NCBI GenBank assembly: GCA_001805055.1
Contig: MHDZ01000040.1
Span: 1 to 37,168 of the forward strand
Direction: 5' to 3'
DNA length: 37,168 nucleotides
Source of the DNA: Nitrospirae bacterium GWC2_57_13
GTDB taxonomy: Bacteria; Nitrospirota; UBA9217
Every line of letters begins with the position of its first letter. Positions within the stretch are counted from its first letter, which is position 1. The position numbers and the translations under genes are program-made. Shown here piece after piece: positions 15,870-24,673 of this stretch. Below the pieces are notes generated by a model. The model was not told the origin of the DNA. It saw only the letters and a program-made list of their open reading frames with translations, and made no database searches.

Positions 15870-16337
15870 TTATCCAAGCTGCTGCATCAGGTTCGCCATT
15901 TCTATGGCTGACAGGGCGGAATCCCAGCCTTTGTTGCCGCTCTTCGTTCCGGCGCGTTCGATCGCCTGTTCAATACTGTCCGTGGTCAGCACGCCGAAGA
16001 TCACCGGCAGCCCCGTCTCCATGGACACGGACGCTACACCCTTGCTCACTTCAGCGCTCACGTATTCGAAATGAGGCGTAGCGCCGCGGATGACAGCGCC
16101 GAGGCAGATCACGGCCTGATATTTCTTTGACTGCGCCAGAGACTTCGCAGCGAGGGGGATCTCGAAGGAACCGGGGACCTTTACGATATCGATATCGCCG
16201 TCAACGGCACCGTGGCGCATAAGGGCGTCAAGCGCCCCGTCCACGAGCTTTGACGTGATAAAATCATTGAACCGGGACGCCACGATCCCGAACTTCAGTC
16301 CTTTTGCCGAAAGATCTCCCTGGATCAGTTTTGGCAT
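15870..16337 (-). CDS. ribH: 6,7-dimethyl-8-ribityllumazine synthase
   Basis: Penultimate enzyme of riboflavin synthesis, condensing 5-amino-6-ribitylaminouracil with dihydroxybutanone phosphate; forms icosahedral or pentameric shells. 155 residues, normal length. [37 protein letters not shown] and [17 protein letters not shown] (with the catalytic histidine) are all present, as is the C-terminal [28 protein letters not shown] precedes the ATG. It lies 13 bases downstream of ribBA. Confidence 0.97.
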   Translation of the reverse strand: MPKLIQGDLSAKGLKFGIVASRFNDFITSKLVDGALDALMRHGAVDGDIDIVKVPGSFEIPLAAKSLAQSKKYQAVICLGAVIRGATPHFEYVSAEVSKGVASVSMETGLPVIFGVLTTDSIEQAIERAGTKSGNKGWDSALSAIEMANLMQQLG

Positions 16338-16350
16338 TACGCCCTCCTCG

Positions 16351-17565
16351 CTATACCTTTTCGAGCATGTGCCCGAGCTTGTCCTTTTTTACCTTGAGAT
16401 AGTGGATATTCTTGGCATGGGGATGCGTCTCGATGGCAACGCGCTCGACAACGGTCAGGCCGTAGCCCTCGAGCCCCACGATCTTCTTGGGGTTGTTCGT
16501 CAGCAGCCTGATTTTTCGCACGCCGATGTCACGCAGGATCTGGGCTCCCAGTCCGTAGTCCCGCAGGTCAGCTTTGTACCCCAACGCGAGGTTCGCCTCG
16601 ACGGTATCTTTTCCCTTGTCCTGCAGCTCATAGGCCTTCAACTTCCCTTCGATGCCGATGCCCCGGCCTTCCTGGCGCATATAGAGGATCACGCCCTTTC
16701 CTTCTTCGTCGATCATCTTCATGGCGTTCTGGAGCTGCTCGCCACAGTCGCAGCGAAGCGATCCGAAGACATCGCCGGTGAGGCATTCCGAATGGACCCT
16801 GACAAGCACTGAATCGTCGGGACTGATGTCTCCTTTTACCAGGGCGATATGGTTCAGCTTGTCGATGTCATTCGCATACAGAATAGCCGTGAACTCCCGT
16901 CCGTGACTCGTGGGGAGCTTCGTGACCGCGGCGCGCCGGACAAGGGACTCCATCTTTACGCGATAGGCGATAATGTCCTTGACCGTGACGATCTTGAGGC
17001 CGAATTTCCCGGCAAACTCCATGAGTTCGGGAACGCGCGACATGGTGCCGTCGTCGTTCATGATCTCGCAGATCACTCCTGCAGGCGTGAGCCCGGCGAG
17101 CCGCGCCAGGTCCACGGAGCCTTCGGTCTGGCCCGCCCGCTGAAGCACACCACCGGGACGGGCCCGGAGCGGGAACACATGCCCTGGCCGCGCCAGGTCC
17201 TCAGCGCGCGACGTGGGGTCGATGGCCGTCTTGATGGTCATGGCCCGGTCCGCCGCGGAGATGCCGGTGGTGACGCCCCGCTTCGCCTCGATCGAGATCG
17301 TGAAGGCGGTTCCGAAGGAGGACGTATTGTCCTGCGTCATCATGGGGAGTTGCAGTTTTTCGACCTGCTCAACCGTCAAGGACAGGCAGATCAACCCTCT
17401 GCCGTGCTTAGCCATGAAATTGATGGCCTCGGGCGTCACCGCCTCGGCGGCCATGGTGAGATCGCCTTCGTTCTCCCGGTCTTCGTCATCAACGAGGATC
17501 ACGACCTTGCCCTGCCGGATATCCTCGATGGCCTCTTCTATGGTATTGAACTTTGTTTCGGCCAC
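16351..17565 (-). CDS. ribBA: Bifunctional DHBP synthase / GTP cyclohydrolase II
   Basis: Fusion of two riboflavin-pathway enzymes, 404 residues. Residues 1-200 are Rib[21 protein letters not shown] (acidic metal site at 26-35) and [20 protein letters not shown]. Residues about 205-404 are Rib[22 protein letters not shown] carries the three zinc cysteines (given here as one motif, [13 protein letters not shown]), and [20 protein letters not shown] the GTP-binding part. It starts with GTG at 17565, with GAGGTG seven bases upstream. Both halves look catalytically complete. A 111-base gap separates it from ribE upstream. Confidence 0.96.
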   Translation of the reverse strand: MAETKFNTIEEAIEDIRQGKVVILVDDEDRENEGDLTMAAEAVTPEAINFMAKHGRGLICLSLTVEQVEKLQLPMMTQDNTSSFGTAFTISIEAKRGVTTGISAADRAMTIKTAIDPTSRAEDLARPGHVFPLRARPGGVLQRAGQTEGSVDLARLAGLTPAGVICEIMNDDGTMSRVPELMEFAGKFGLKIVTVKDIIAYRVKMESLVRRAAVTKLPTSHGREFTAILYANDIDKLNHIALVKGDISPDDSVLVRVHSECLTGDVFGSLRCDCGEQLQNAMKMIDEEGKGVILYMRQEGRGIGIEGKLKAYELQDKGKDTVEANLALGYKADLRDYGLGAQILRDIGVRKIRLLTNNPKKIVGLEGYGLTVVERVAIETHPHAKNIHYLKVKKDKLGHMLEKV

Positions 17566-17676
17566 GCTTCATCACCTCATAATTCCTGATTCTTACATAA
17601 AGGGCATCTCCACAGGTGCCCAGGTCAGCCTTGTCTGCGTGCTGAACCGCCTGATCGTCACGGTCTTGCGCTGATC

Positions 17677-18315
17677 TCAGGCGAACCCGTGTTCCCGCAG
17701 GAACCCGAGGTCCACGTCCTTGCCCGTACCTGTCGCAAGGAGTCGCTCCACATATTTGCCGATAATATCGGTTTCAAGATTCACACTGTCGCCCGCGGCC
17801 TTGAATCCCAGCGTCGTAAGCTTTGCCGTATGGGGGATCATGGCGATCGAGAACCCCTTGGCGTCGAGATCGGCCACCGTGAGGCTGATGCCGTCCACGG
17901 CCACCGACCCCTTTTTGATAAGGTACCGCAGGGCTGCATCGGGTGCATCGAACAGGATACGCCAGGAATTGCCTTCCTGCCGCCTCTCCCGCAACCTGCC
18001 CACGGCATCCACATGCCCGGTCACCAGGTGCCCGCCGATGCGGGAGGACATCCTGAGCGCCCGCTCAAGGTTCACCTGATGTCCCGGCTGGAGCGCGCCT
18101 AAATTCGTTACCTTCAACGTTTCTGCCGCCACATCAGCGGAAAACTCAGACCCAGTCATCTCTGTCACGGTCAGGCAGACGCCATTCACGCAGATACTAT
18201 CGCCCAGCGCCGTGCCCTCGAGCACGATCGAAGCCGAGACCGTGAGCCTCGCCCCTGCAGCGGAGCGCCGAAGCGCTTTCACGGCGCTCAGTTCTTCCAC
18301 GATCCCTGTGAACAT
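17677..18315 (-). CDS. ribE: Riboflavin synthase alpha subunit
   Basis: Last step of riboflavin synthesis: dismutation of two 6,7-dimethyl-8-ribityllumazines. 212 residues in two lumazine-binding repeats. The first begins MFTGIVEELSAVKAL and contains ICVNGVCLTVTEM; the second has GHLVTGHVDAVGRLRERR and VAVDGISLTVADL, each with the expected ligand-binding serine/threonine and valine contacts. The stop codon of the upstream lipoprotein gene (TAG) forms part of its ribosome site TAGGAG, so the two genes are tightly linked. ribD is not in this run. Confidence 0.96.
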   Translation of the reverse strand: MFTGIVEELSAVKALRRSAAGARLTVSASIVLEGTALGDSICVNGVCLTVTEMTGSEFSADVAAETLKVTNLGALQPGHQVNLERALRMSSRIGGHLVTGHVDAVGRLRERRQEGNSWRILFDAPDAALRYLIKKGSVAVDGISLTVADLDAKGFSIAMIPHTAKLTTLGFKAAGDSVNLETDIIGKYVERLLATGTGKDVDLGFLREHGFA

Positions 18316-18322
18316 CCCGCTC

Positions 18323-19030
18323 CTACTTCTCCAGAAAGGGCAGGAGCACGATCTCTATCCGCCGGTTCTTGCGTTTCCCCTCATCCGTGTCGTTCAGCGC
18401 AACGGGCCGGTACTCCGAATAGCCGGTGGCAGAGAGGAATTTGGGATCAATGCCTCCCGATTCCTGGAGGTATCGCACCACGTGGGTCGCGCGTGCTGTC
18501 GAGAGCTCCCAGTTCGTGGGGTATTTCTTCCGAATGGTGCTCGTGATAGGGACGTTGTCCGTGTGCCCCTCCACCTGTATCCTCTTGTCCTTGACGTCCT
18601 TCAGGATGGAGACGACTTTATCGAGCACGGTCTTTCCCTTTTTACTGACTTCCGCGCTGCCCGATGGGAAGATTATCTTGTCCACGAGGGTCATGGTCAG
18701 GCGATCCTTCATCTCGGTGATCTGGATCTCGCCTTCTTTGATCTCGCTCTCAAGCTTCTTGATCAGATCGAGGCGGGTCTGGCTCGACTCCTGGAGCTTC
18801 TCGACCTTCTCCTGGAGCGGGGTCAGCTCTTCAACTTTGGACTCAAGGTTCTGTTTCTCGCTCTTGAGCGAATCAAGCTCCTTCTGCAGGTTCATCACCT
18901 GTCCCTCAAGAGCGCCCTTCTCGGTCGAGAGCGTTTCCGCTTCCTTCACCTTCAGATCATACGTGCCGGATGATACGCATCCCGAAATCAGAAGCACAGT
19001 AAACAATGAAAACACAAGCCCTCTGTTCAT
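18323..19030 (-). CDS. OmpA-family peptidoglycan-associated lipoprotein
   Basis: Outer-membrane or periplasmic lipoprotein of 235 residues. A lipoprotein signal peptide ends in the lipobox LISGC (cysteine 18). Residues about 25-110 form a coiled coil rich in Leu/Glu/Lys heptads (LQKELDSLKSEKQNLESKVE). The C-terminal OmpA/MotB domain includes VEGHTDNVPI, NWELSTARATHVVRYL and NRRIEIVLLP, the peptidoglycan-binding residues. Start at 19030 is set by GAGGAGGGC upstream and by the promoter at 19084-19112; a frame from 19075 has no such support. It heads the ribE-ribBA-ribH-nusB run, an odd leader for a vitamin operon. Confidence 0.92.
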   Translation of the reverse strand: MNRGLVFSLFTVLLISGCVSSGTYDLKVKEAETLSTEKGALEGQVMNLQKELDSLKSEKQNLESKVEELTPLQEKVEKLQESSQTRLDLIKKLESEIKEGEIQITEMKDRLTMTLVDKIIFPSGSAEVSKKGKTVLDKVVSILKDVKDKRIQVEGHTDNVPITSTIRKKYPTNWELSTARATHVVRYLQESGGIDPKFLSATGYSEYRPVALNDTDEGKRKNRRIEIVLLPFLEK

Positions 19031-19083
19031 GGTGCCCTCCTCGAAGTGATTGTAAAGGAAAGAATGGGGTGGCATGACGGTTC

Positions 19084-19112
19084 ATAATAACTTTCTCCTG
19101 AAATATTGTCAA
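19084..19112 (-). promoter_or_regulatory. Near-consensus promoter for the lipoprotein-rib run
   Basis: Minus strand: TTGACA (19112-19107), 17-base spacer, TATTAT (19089-19084), predicted start about 45 bases before the lipoprotein ATG. Eleven of twelve consensus positions match. No FMN riboswitch-like fold was recognised in the short leader. Confidence 0.8.
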
Positions 19113-19142
19113 GAATTAATGCGTTACAGCCCCTGCAGCTGC

Positions 19143-19171
19143 TTGACTTCCGCCCCTCCCGATGATAGCAT
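19143..19171 (+). promoter_or_regulatory. Candidate promoter for the mqn genes
   Basis: TTGACT (19143-19148), 17-base spacer, TAGCAT (19166-19171), about 15 bases before the mqnX ATG. It is divergent from, and about 30 bases away from, the lipoprotein-rib promoter. Confidence 0.5.
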
Positions 19172-19186
19172 GCCCCTACATTCGAA

Positions 19187-20419
19187 ATGATTCTCACTGC
19201 ACCGATATTGCTCACCATGCGCCGCGGCGCTCCTCCTGTAACGGATGGCGCCATCGTGGTCCTGCACGACCGCATCATCAATGCCGGTCCTGCGGAAAAG
19301 ATCCTCCGACAGTACCGGGGTCACCGGGTCCGTTCCTTCGAAAACGCTGTTCTGATGCCGGGCCTCGTGAACGTCCATACCCACCTCGAACTTCCCGCTC
19401 TGCTGAAGGAAATCCGCTCATCCACGCTCCCCGGCTGGGTGCTGAACCTCATCGAGGCAAAAAAACGGCTGCAGCCCGTTGACTACCGGACAGCAACAGC
19501 GGAAAACATCAAGACCCTGCTCAGGACAGGCACGACCGCCCTGGGCGAGATCTGCACCCACGGCGCCAGCCCCGCTCTCCTTAAACAGAGCGGCCTCCGG
19601 GCAGTCATCTATCATGAGATCATCTCGATGGACCCACGGTTGCCCGGTCCGGTGCCGCCAGCAGGACTGGCCCGTGGTCGATGGGTAAAAACAGCGCTGC
19701 TGCGACCAGGCATCTCCCCTCATGCCCCTCACACGGTCTCCGGACCGGTCCTGCGGCAAATCACGGCAGCAGCACGAAAAAAGGGCCTCCCCCTCGCCAT
19801 GCACGTGGCCGAGTCTCTTGATGAGGTCCGGCTGCTCCAGGGAAAAGCAAGCGGCTTTTCCCGGCTCTATGAAGCTGCAGGCTGGGACCCAAACTGGGCG
19901 CCCTCGGCCCCCTCGCCCATTGCATACCTCGCACTGGTCGGTATCTTGGGTCCCCGCCTCCTCGCGGTCCATGCGGTCCATGCTGATGCCCGTGACCGGA
20001 TGCTTCTGAAGAAAGCCCTGGTCCCTGTGGCCCATTGCCCCCGCAGCAACAACGAGACAGGAGTGGGAACAATGCCGCTCAAGCTCTTTCTCGATGCGGG
20101 CATCACCGTGGGCCTCGGTACGGACAGCCTTGCCAGTTCCCCGAGCTTGAGCCTCTGGGACGAGATGCGCTCTGCCCTTGCCCTGCACAGGAACACGGGC
20201 GTGACCAGCCATCATCTGCTGCTGCTCGCCTCCACGGGCGGCGCGAAGGCCTTGGGCATGGGAAGCGACATCGGCAGTATCGAGGCCGGCAAAAAGGCAG
20301 ACATCATCGCCATCCGGCTTCCCGTGAAAAACACGAACGATATCTATTCCGACTTGCTCAGGGAAACAGAATCCGGTATTATGACGATGGTGAACGGAAA
20401 GATATTGTATCAGGCATAG
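19187..20419 (+). CDS. mqnX: Amidohydrolase, probable aminodeoxyfutalosine deaminase
   Basis: Metal-dependent amidohydrolase of 410 residues. Zinc ligands are visible: HTH at residues 64-66 (GLVNVHTHLEL), the histidine of MHVAESLDEV, the histidine of HAVHADARD, and the aspartate of GLGTDSLASSPSLSLWDEMR. The C-terminus returns to the strand fold with GSIEAGKKADIIAI. Family membership alone would fit many deaminases (MtaD/SsnA type). The next two genes are mqnE and mqnC, which supports conversion of aminodeoxyfutalosine to deoxyfutalosine-type product in menaquinone synthesis. The ribosome site is weak and the leader very short. Confidence 0.85.
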   Translation: MILTAPILLTMRRGAPPVTDGAIVVLHDRIINAGPAEKILRQYRGHRVRSFENAVLMPGLVNVHTHLELPALLKEIRSSTLPGWVLNLIEAKKRLQPVDYRTATAENIKTLLRTGTTALGEICTHGASPALLKQSGLRAVIYHEIISMDPRLPGPVPPAGLARGRWVKTALLRPGISPHAPHTVSGPVLRQITAAARKKGLPLAMHVAESLDEVRLLQGKASGFSRLYEAAGWDPNWAPSAPSPIAYLALVGILGPRLLAVHAVHADARDRMLLKKALVPVAHCPRSNNETGVGTMPLKLFLDAGITVGLGTDSLASSPSLSLWDEMRSALALHRNTGVTSHHLLLLASTGGAKALGMGSDIGSIEAGKKADIIAIRLPVKNTNDIYSDLLRETESGIMTMVNGKILYQA

Positions 20420-20445
20420 CTCCATGACGCCTGCGCCATTTCTGC

Positions 20446-20480
20446 ATTACATCAAATTTGAAATTTTCAATTTTAACTTG
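20446..20480. repeat. AT-rich heptad array between mqnX and mqnE
   Basis: Five in-phase units: ATTACAT, CAAATTT, GAAATTT, TCAATTT, TAACTTG. The sequence is AT-rich, unlike the CCCTCTG and CATTCCG arrays, but the 7-base period is the same. It ends where the mqnE leader hairpin begins. Confidence 0.65.
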
Positions 20481-20494
20481 CGGTCGGAGACCGC
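20480..20494 (+). promoter_or_regulatory. Hairpin over the mqnE ribosome site
   Basis: GCGGTC (20480-20485) and GACCGC (20489-20494) pair perfectly over a three-base loop GGA. The GGAG of the likely ribosome site (20486-20489) lies in the loop and first pair, three bases before the ATG. It might limit initiation, but a 6-bp stem could also be chance. Confidence 0.4.
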
Positions 20495-20497
20495 GCT

Positions 20498-21571
20498 ATG
20501 ACCATCGAAAAGATCAAAAACAAAGTGCATGCAGGCCAGCGGCTCACCGCCGAGGACGGCCTTGCTCTGTTCAAATCCCATGACCTGCTCACTCTCGGCC
20601 GCATGGCCTCCGAAGCTGCGCAGAAAAAGAACGGCAACAAGGTCTATTTCGTCCAGAACATGCACATCAATCCCACGAACATCTGCGTCAATCGCTGCAC
20701 GTTCTGCGCGTTCAGCAAAAGCAAGGGTGAAGATGGCGCCTACGAAATGAGCCTCGACGACATCCTAGCCCGGGCGCGCACGGCGGGCGAAAGCGTTCGG
20801 GAGTTCCATATCGTTTCAGGCCTCCACCCCGACCTCCCCTTCGAATGGTATCTTGATATGCTCCGGACGCTCAGAAAGGAATTCCCTTCCGTCCACCTCA
20901 AGGCCTTCACGGCCGTCGAGATCGACTATCTCGCAAAGATCGCCGGCCTTGGCCTGCGCGAAACGCTGCTGGAGCTGAAGGAAGCGGGGTTGGGCTCCCT
21001 GCCCGGCGGCGGCGCCGAGATCTTCGACACTCCGACGCGCAACACCCTCTGCGCTGAGAAGATCAGCGGAGCGCGGTGGCTCGAGGTGATCGAGGCGGCC
21101 CACAGCGCGGGCCTCAAGTCGAATGCAACCATGCTCTACGGCCATATAGAGACCTATGAGCACCGCATCGACCACCTGGTCCGGCTGCGCGAGCTCCAGG
21201 ACCGCACCAACGGCTTCCAGGCATTCATTCCCCTGAGCTTTCATTCCCAGAACACGGAGATAAAGAAATCCGCTTATACCACGGGATTCGACGACCTCAA
21301 GACCCTGGCCCTGTCGCGGCTCATGCTCGACAACTTCGACCATATCAAGGCTTACTGGGTTATGCTGGGCGAGAAGATCGCCCAGGTCTCCCTCAGCTTC
21401 GGTGTTGATGACCTTGACGGGACGGTCGTTGAGGAACGCATCACCCGGGCCGCCGGCGGCGCCACGGACGGCAGCATGACCAGGGACGAACTTCTGCACC
21501 TTATCCGGCAGGCAGGCAAGACTCCTGTGGAACGGGACACAATCTACCGGGAGATCAAGGTGTGGGGATAG
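20498..21571 (+). CDS. mqnE: Aminodeoxyfutalosine synthase (radical SAM)
   Basis: Radical SAM enzyme of 357 residues that joins chorismate-derived 3-enolpyruvylbenzoate to SAM-derived adenosine in the futalosine menaquinone pathway. The cluster motif is CxxxCxxC at cysteines 63, 67 and 70 (NPTNICVNRCTFCAFSK). LLELKEAGLGSLPGGGAEIF and FIPLSFHSQNTEIKK are characteristic; SFHSQNT rather than TYQPGNT separates MqnE from MqnC. The last 60 residues hold the usual LGEKIAQVSLSFGVDDLDGT. It is paralogous to mqnC just downstream. Confidence 0.94.
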   Translation: MTIEKIKNKVHAGQRLTAEDGLALFKSHDLLTLGRMASEAAQKKNGNKVYFVQNMHINPTNICVNRCTFCAFSKSKGEDGAYEMSLDDILARARTAGESVREFHIVSGLHPDLPFEWYLDMLRTLRKEFPSVHLKAFTAVEIDYLAKIAGLGLRETLLELKEAGLGSLPGGGAEIFDTPTRNTLCAEKISGARWLEVIEAAHSAGLKSNATMLYGHIETYEHRIDHLVRLRELQDRTNGFQAFIPLSFHSQNTEIKKSAYTTGFDDLKTLALSRLMLDNFDHIKAYWVMLGEKIAQVSLSFGVDDLDGTVVEERITRAAGGATDGSMTRDELLHLIRQAGKTPVERDTIYREIKVWG

Positions 21572-21724
21572 GGTCGCAAACCTGAAAAAATGCAAAGATC
21601 GGCCGGCGTCCCGTGAGCGAAGGGGCTGCCGGCTCGATCGCAAGGATCCGCGATGAGCCGCAAACCCATTTCCGTGCGTTATGCGATAAAACAAGAGGCT
21701 GACCGGACGAACTACTGATAGCCT

Positions 21725-22789
21725 ATGAAGACAAAGAGCATCGAATCGAAAATAACAGCAGGTACGCGCATCACGGCCGACGAAGCGCTTGCATTGTACC
21801 GGACTGCGGACCTTCTGACCCTGGGCGAGCTTGCCTCGACCGTCAGAAAGCGGCTCCATCCTGAACGCGTCGTGACCTTCATTGTAGACCGGAACATCAA
21901 CTATACCAACATCTGCAGGAACCGCTGCTCCTTCTGCGCCTTTTACCGCGACGCGGACAGCCCTGAAGCCTACGTGCTGTCCAGGGATGAGATATTCAGG
22001 AAAATCGAGGAGACCGTGGCCCAGGGGGGCACGCAGATCCTGATGCAGGGCGGCGTGCACCCGGACCTCGGGATCGAGTACTTCGAGGACCTCTTCTCGG
22101 CCATCAAGGCCCGGTTCTTCATCCAGATCCATTCCCTCTCGCCTTCGGAGATATCCTTTCTGGCCGAACATGCGAAGATCAGCGTAACTGAGACGCTGCA
22201 GCGCCTCAGGGCCGCGGGCCTCGACTCCGTCCCCGGCGCAGGCGCCGAGATCCTCGTAGACCGGGTGCGGAAACAGGTGAGCCCCGACAAGATCAGATGG
22301 CGCCAGTGGGCCGACGTCATGGAGACCGCCCACGGTCTCGGCATGCCCACAACAGCAACGATGATGTTCGGCACAGTCGAGACGGACAAGGAGATCGTGC
22401 AGCATCTGGTGAGGCTGCGCGAGATCCAGGACAAGACCCGCGGATTCACGGCCTTCATTCCCTGGACCTATCAGCCGGGCAATACCAAACTCGGCGGCAG
22501 GGCAGCAACGGCCGTGGAATATCTCCGTACCCTGGCCTTGTCAAGGATCGTGCTGGACAACTTCCGGAACATCCAGGCCTCCTGGGTGACGCAGGGCGCG
22601 AAGATCGCCCAGGTAGCGCTTGAGTTCGGCGCCAATGACTTCGGCAGCACTATGCTCGAGGAGAACGTGGTTGCCGCCGCAGGCATCACCTTCCGGATGA
22701 CGAAGCAGGAGATCGTGAACATGATCAAGGACGCAGGCTACACGCCTGCCCAGCGCGATACACAGTATACCATCCTCGCCAGATACTGA
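21725..22789 (+). CDS. mqnC: Cyclic dehypoxanthinyl futalosine synthase (radical SAM)
   Basis: Radical SAM enzyme of 354 residues that cyclises dehypoxanthine futalosine. Cysteines 64, 68 and 71 form the CxxxCxxC motif (YTNICRNRCSFCAFYRD). QILMQGGVHPDLGIEYFEDL, GLDSVPGAGAEIL and FIPWTYQPGNTKLGG are MqnC signatures. The ATG at 21725 lacks a strong ribosome site. The 153-base gap after mqnE contains only a 21-codon open frame (21653-21718) of no evident meaning. mqnA, mqnB and mqnD are not in the window. Confidence 0.94.
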   Translation: MKTKSIESKITAGTRITADEALALYRTADLLTLGELASTVRKRLHPERVVTFIVDRNINYTNICRNRCSFCAFYRDADSPEAYVLSRDEIFRKIEETVAQGGTQILMQGGVHPDLGIEYFEDLFSAIKARFFIQIHSLSPSEISFLAEHAKISVTETLQRLRAAGLDSVPGAGAEILVDRVRKQVSPDKIRWRQWADVMETAHGLGMPTTATMMFGTVETDKEIVQHLVRLREIQDKTRGFTAFIPWTYQPGNTKLGGRAATAVEYLRTLALSRIVLDNFRNIQASWVTQGAKIAQVALEFGANDFGSTMLEENVVAAAGITFRMTKQEIVNMIKDAGYTPAQRDTQYTILARY

Positions 22790-23398
22790 TCTGTTCCAAG
22801 GTTCACGCAACCGTCACCGTCATTCAACCCTTCAGCCTAAAAACGTCAATTGAACCACGGATGAACACGGTTAAAGACTGAAAAAAAAGGCATCTTATCT
22901 TTCTGATGCGCCACCAGTTAGGTGACTCGCGCATTTCGCGCCAATTCGCGTTTACCCCGTTAGAAGATTCTTATTTCTAACGGGGTGAATTCGCGGCTAA
23001 GTACTTTTTCCAGGTTCTGTTGCCGGCACGATCAGCAAAATTCAGGATGTCGATAAGCTTCAGCGAGAAGAAGCGCTAAGAACAAATTCAGATTCAGGGA
23101 TTTTGTGTTGCTCTGAACTTCGAGTGCAGTACATTTACGACAGGTATGGGGTGAAATAGCGCCAGTGATGAAGTTATGGTGCAGAAAATAATCCCGACTG
23201 AGATGAGCGTTGCATTGCCGGTGCTCATCTTCGAAACTGAAAAACAGTGATAAACAAAAGGCTTATCTTTCCTTTACACAAACCATGTGGAAAACCTGTT
23301 ACTAACTCTGTGAATACTTTCCTGCATCACAGGCTATTCGCACTGCTAATGCAAATTGCATAAAAAAAGGGCATATTTTTTCTTTTTATATCAGTGTG
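22790..23398. other. 609-bp convergent gap between mqnC and mtaB
   Basis: No firm gene. It opens with GAACCACGGATGAACACGG, a degenerate short-period phrase, and then TCGCGCATTTCGCGCCAATT. A strong hairpin stands at 22954-22986. The rest is AT-rich. One small frame on the minus strand (ATG 23228 to TGA 23094, 44 residues) has a hydrophobic run LISVGIIFCTITSSLALF that could be a membrane helix, but it lacks a ribosome site and is not convincing. Confidence 0.35.
22954..22986. terminator. Hairpin flanked by 8-bp direct repeats; possible two-way terminator
   Basis: ACCCCGTTAGAA (22954-22965) pairs perfectly with TTCTAACGGGGT (22975-22986) over a 9-base loop. AATTCGCG stands directly on both sides (22943-22950 and 22988-22995), like a target-site duplication. 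Its place between convergent genes suits a terminator, though no long T-run follows. Confidence 0.5.
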
Positions 23399-24673
23399 TT
23401 ATAAAATTACTGAAAAAGTGCGCTTCTCGTCCACTTCAGTGACCTTTACTGTTCTTTTTTCCCCTATATCGGCCCCATTTGCGCCTTTCAGGGTCATTCT
23501 GATGTAGTTATCCGACAGTCCTGTCAGAAGCCCGGACAGCGCGTCGACCTTGTCCTCGACCACGACTACAAGCTCCTGCCCTGCAAAACTCCTTCGGAAC
23601 GCCTGGTTCTTCTTCTGCCCCAGGTCCCTCAACAGTTTGCTCCGTTCCTTTTTCACCTGCTCCGGCACCTGGCCGGACATGGAAGCTGCCGGTGTGCCCG
23701 GCCGGGGAGAATAGGAGAAGACATGCAGGTGCGTGAGCGGTGATCGTTCAATAAGATGCAGGGTGTTTTGGAACTGAACATCGCCTTCTCCGGGAAAACC
23801 GACCATCACATCAGCGCCGAGCGCTATGCTCGGGATCCTCCCGGCAAGAGAATCAAGCAGATTGCGATAGGTCAAGGAAATATACTCTCTGTTCATCGCA
23901 GCGAGAATGCCGTCGTCGCCGCTCTGGAGCGGAATATGGAGGTGGCGGCAGAGACCGTCACCTATGAGTTCAATTAGTCCCTGCGATATCTCATTCGGCT
24001 CTATAGAGCTGACCCGTATCCGGGAACCGCCGCGTCTCGAGAGGAGATTCCTGAGCAGCCCAGCGAGGTCAGGTCCGTCAGAGAGGTCTTCGCCGTATCT
24101 GCCGATATGGATGCCTGAGAGCACTATCTCTGGGCAGCCTGCCTGCAGAAGAGCATCAAATTGCTCCGTTACCTTCTCCAGGGGAATACTGCGTGATGGG
24201 CCCCGTGCCAGGGGCACAATGCAGTAGGTGCATCTGCTGTCACAGCCGTCCTGGATCTTGAGGAACCCCCGGGTCCTGCCGTGAACTGGACTGATGTCAG
24301 CTGCCATGCTCGTCGGACCAGGCTGATCTTCGCGCACCGTATCAAGAAGGAGACGATTCACGATCTCCCCTTTTTCCTGATTGCCAAGCACGAGATCCAC
24401 ACCGGCAATCTTCCTGATCTCGTCAGGTCGGGTCTCAGCGTAGCATCCCGTGACCACGACTTTTGCTCCTTTCCCCTTGCGCACTGCAGAACGGATCGCC
24501 TGTCGGCACTGGTAGTCTGTCCGGGCGGTGACGGAACAGGTATTGATGACGTAGACGTCCGCCTCGCCGGAGAACGGAACGATCGTACCGCCCCATGCCT
24601 CCAGGTCCTGGCGCATGCGGTCTGTCTCGTACTGATTGATCTTGCACCCCAAGGTCGTGAAAGCTATGCGCAT
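23399..24673 (-). CDS. mtaB: tRNA t6A37 methylthiotransferase MtaB
   Basis: Radical SAM methylthiotransferase of 424 residues that converts t6A37 to ms2t6A37 in ANN-reading tRNAs. The auxiliary [4Fe-4S] cluster uses cysteines 10, 46 and 77 (TLGCKINQYETDRM; NTCSVT; TGCYAE); the radical SAM cluster uses 144, 148 and 151 (QDGCDSRCTYCIVPLARG). CKINQYET is diagnostic of MtaB against MiaB. The C-terminal TRAM-like region is short. Its ATG overlaps the end of miaB by 10 bases. Confidence 0.93.
   Translation of the reverse strand: MRIAFTTLGCKINQYETDRMRQDLEAWGGTIVPFSGEADVYVINTCSVTARTDYQCRQAIRSAVRKGKGAKVVVTGCYAETRPDEIRKIAGVDLVLGNQEKGEIVNRLLLDTVREDQPGPTSMAADISPVHGRTRGFLKIQDGCDSRCTYCIVPLARGPSRSIPLEKVTEQFDALLQAGCPEIVLSGIHIGRYGEDLSDGPDLAGLLRNLLSRRGGSRIRVSSIEPNEISQGLIELIGDGLCRHLHIPLQSGDDGILAAMNREYISLTYRNLLDSLAGRIPSIALGADVMVGFPGEGDVQFQNTLHLIERSPLTHLHVFSYSPRPGTPAASMSGQVPEQVKKERSKLLRDLGQKKNQAFRRSFAGQELVVVVEDKVDALSGLLTGLSDNYIRMTLKGANGADIGEKRTVKVTEVDEKRTFSVIL

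Noticed and set aside
19031-19083. FMN riboswitch upstream of the rib run
   Set aside because: The leader is under 50 bases and lacks the multi-helix RFN element pattern; the 111-base ribE-ribBA gap also shows none.
20816-22405. 529-codon open frame on the minus strand across mqnE and mqnC
   Set aside because: Antisense shadow of two well-supported radical SAM genes; no recognisable domain.
22861-22880. Short-period phrase GAACCACGGATGAACACGG as a repeat array
   Set aside because: Only about one and a half degenerate units; kept as part of the gap description.
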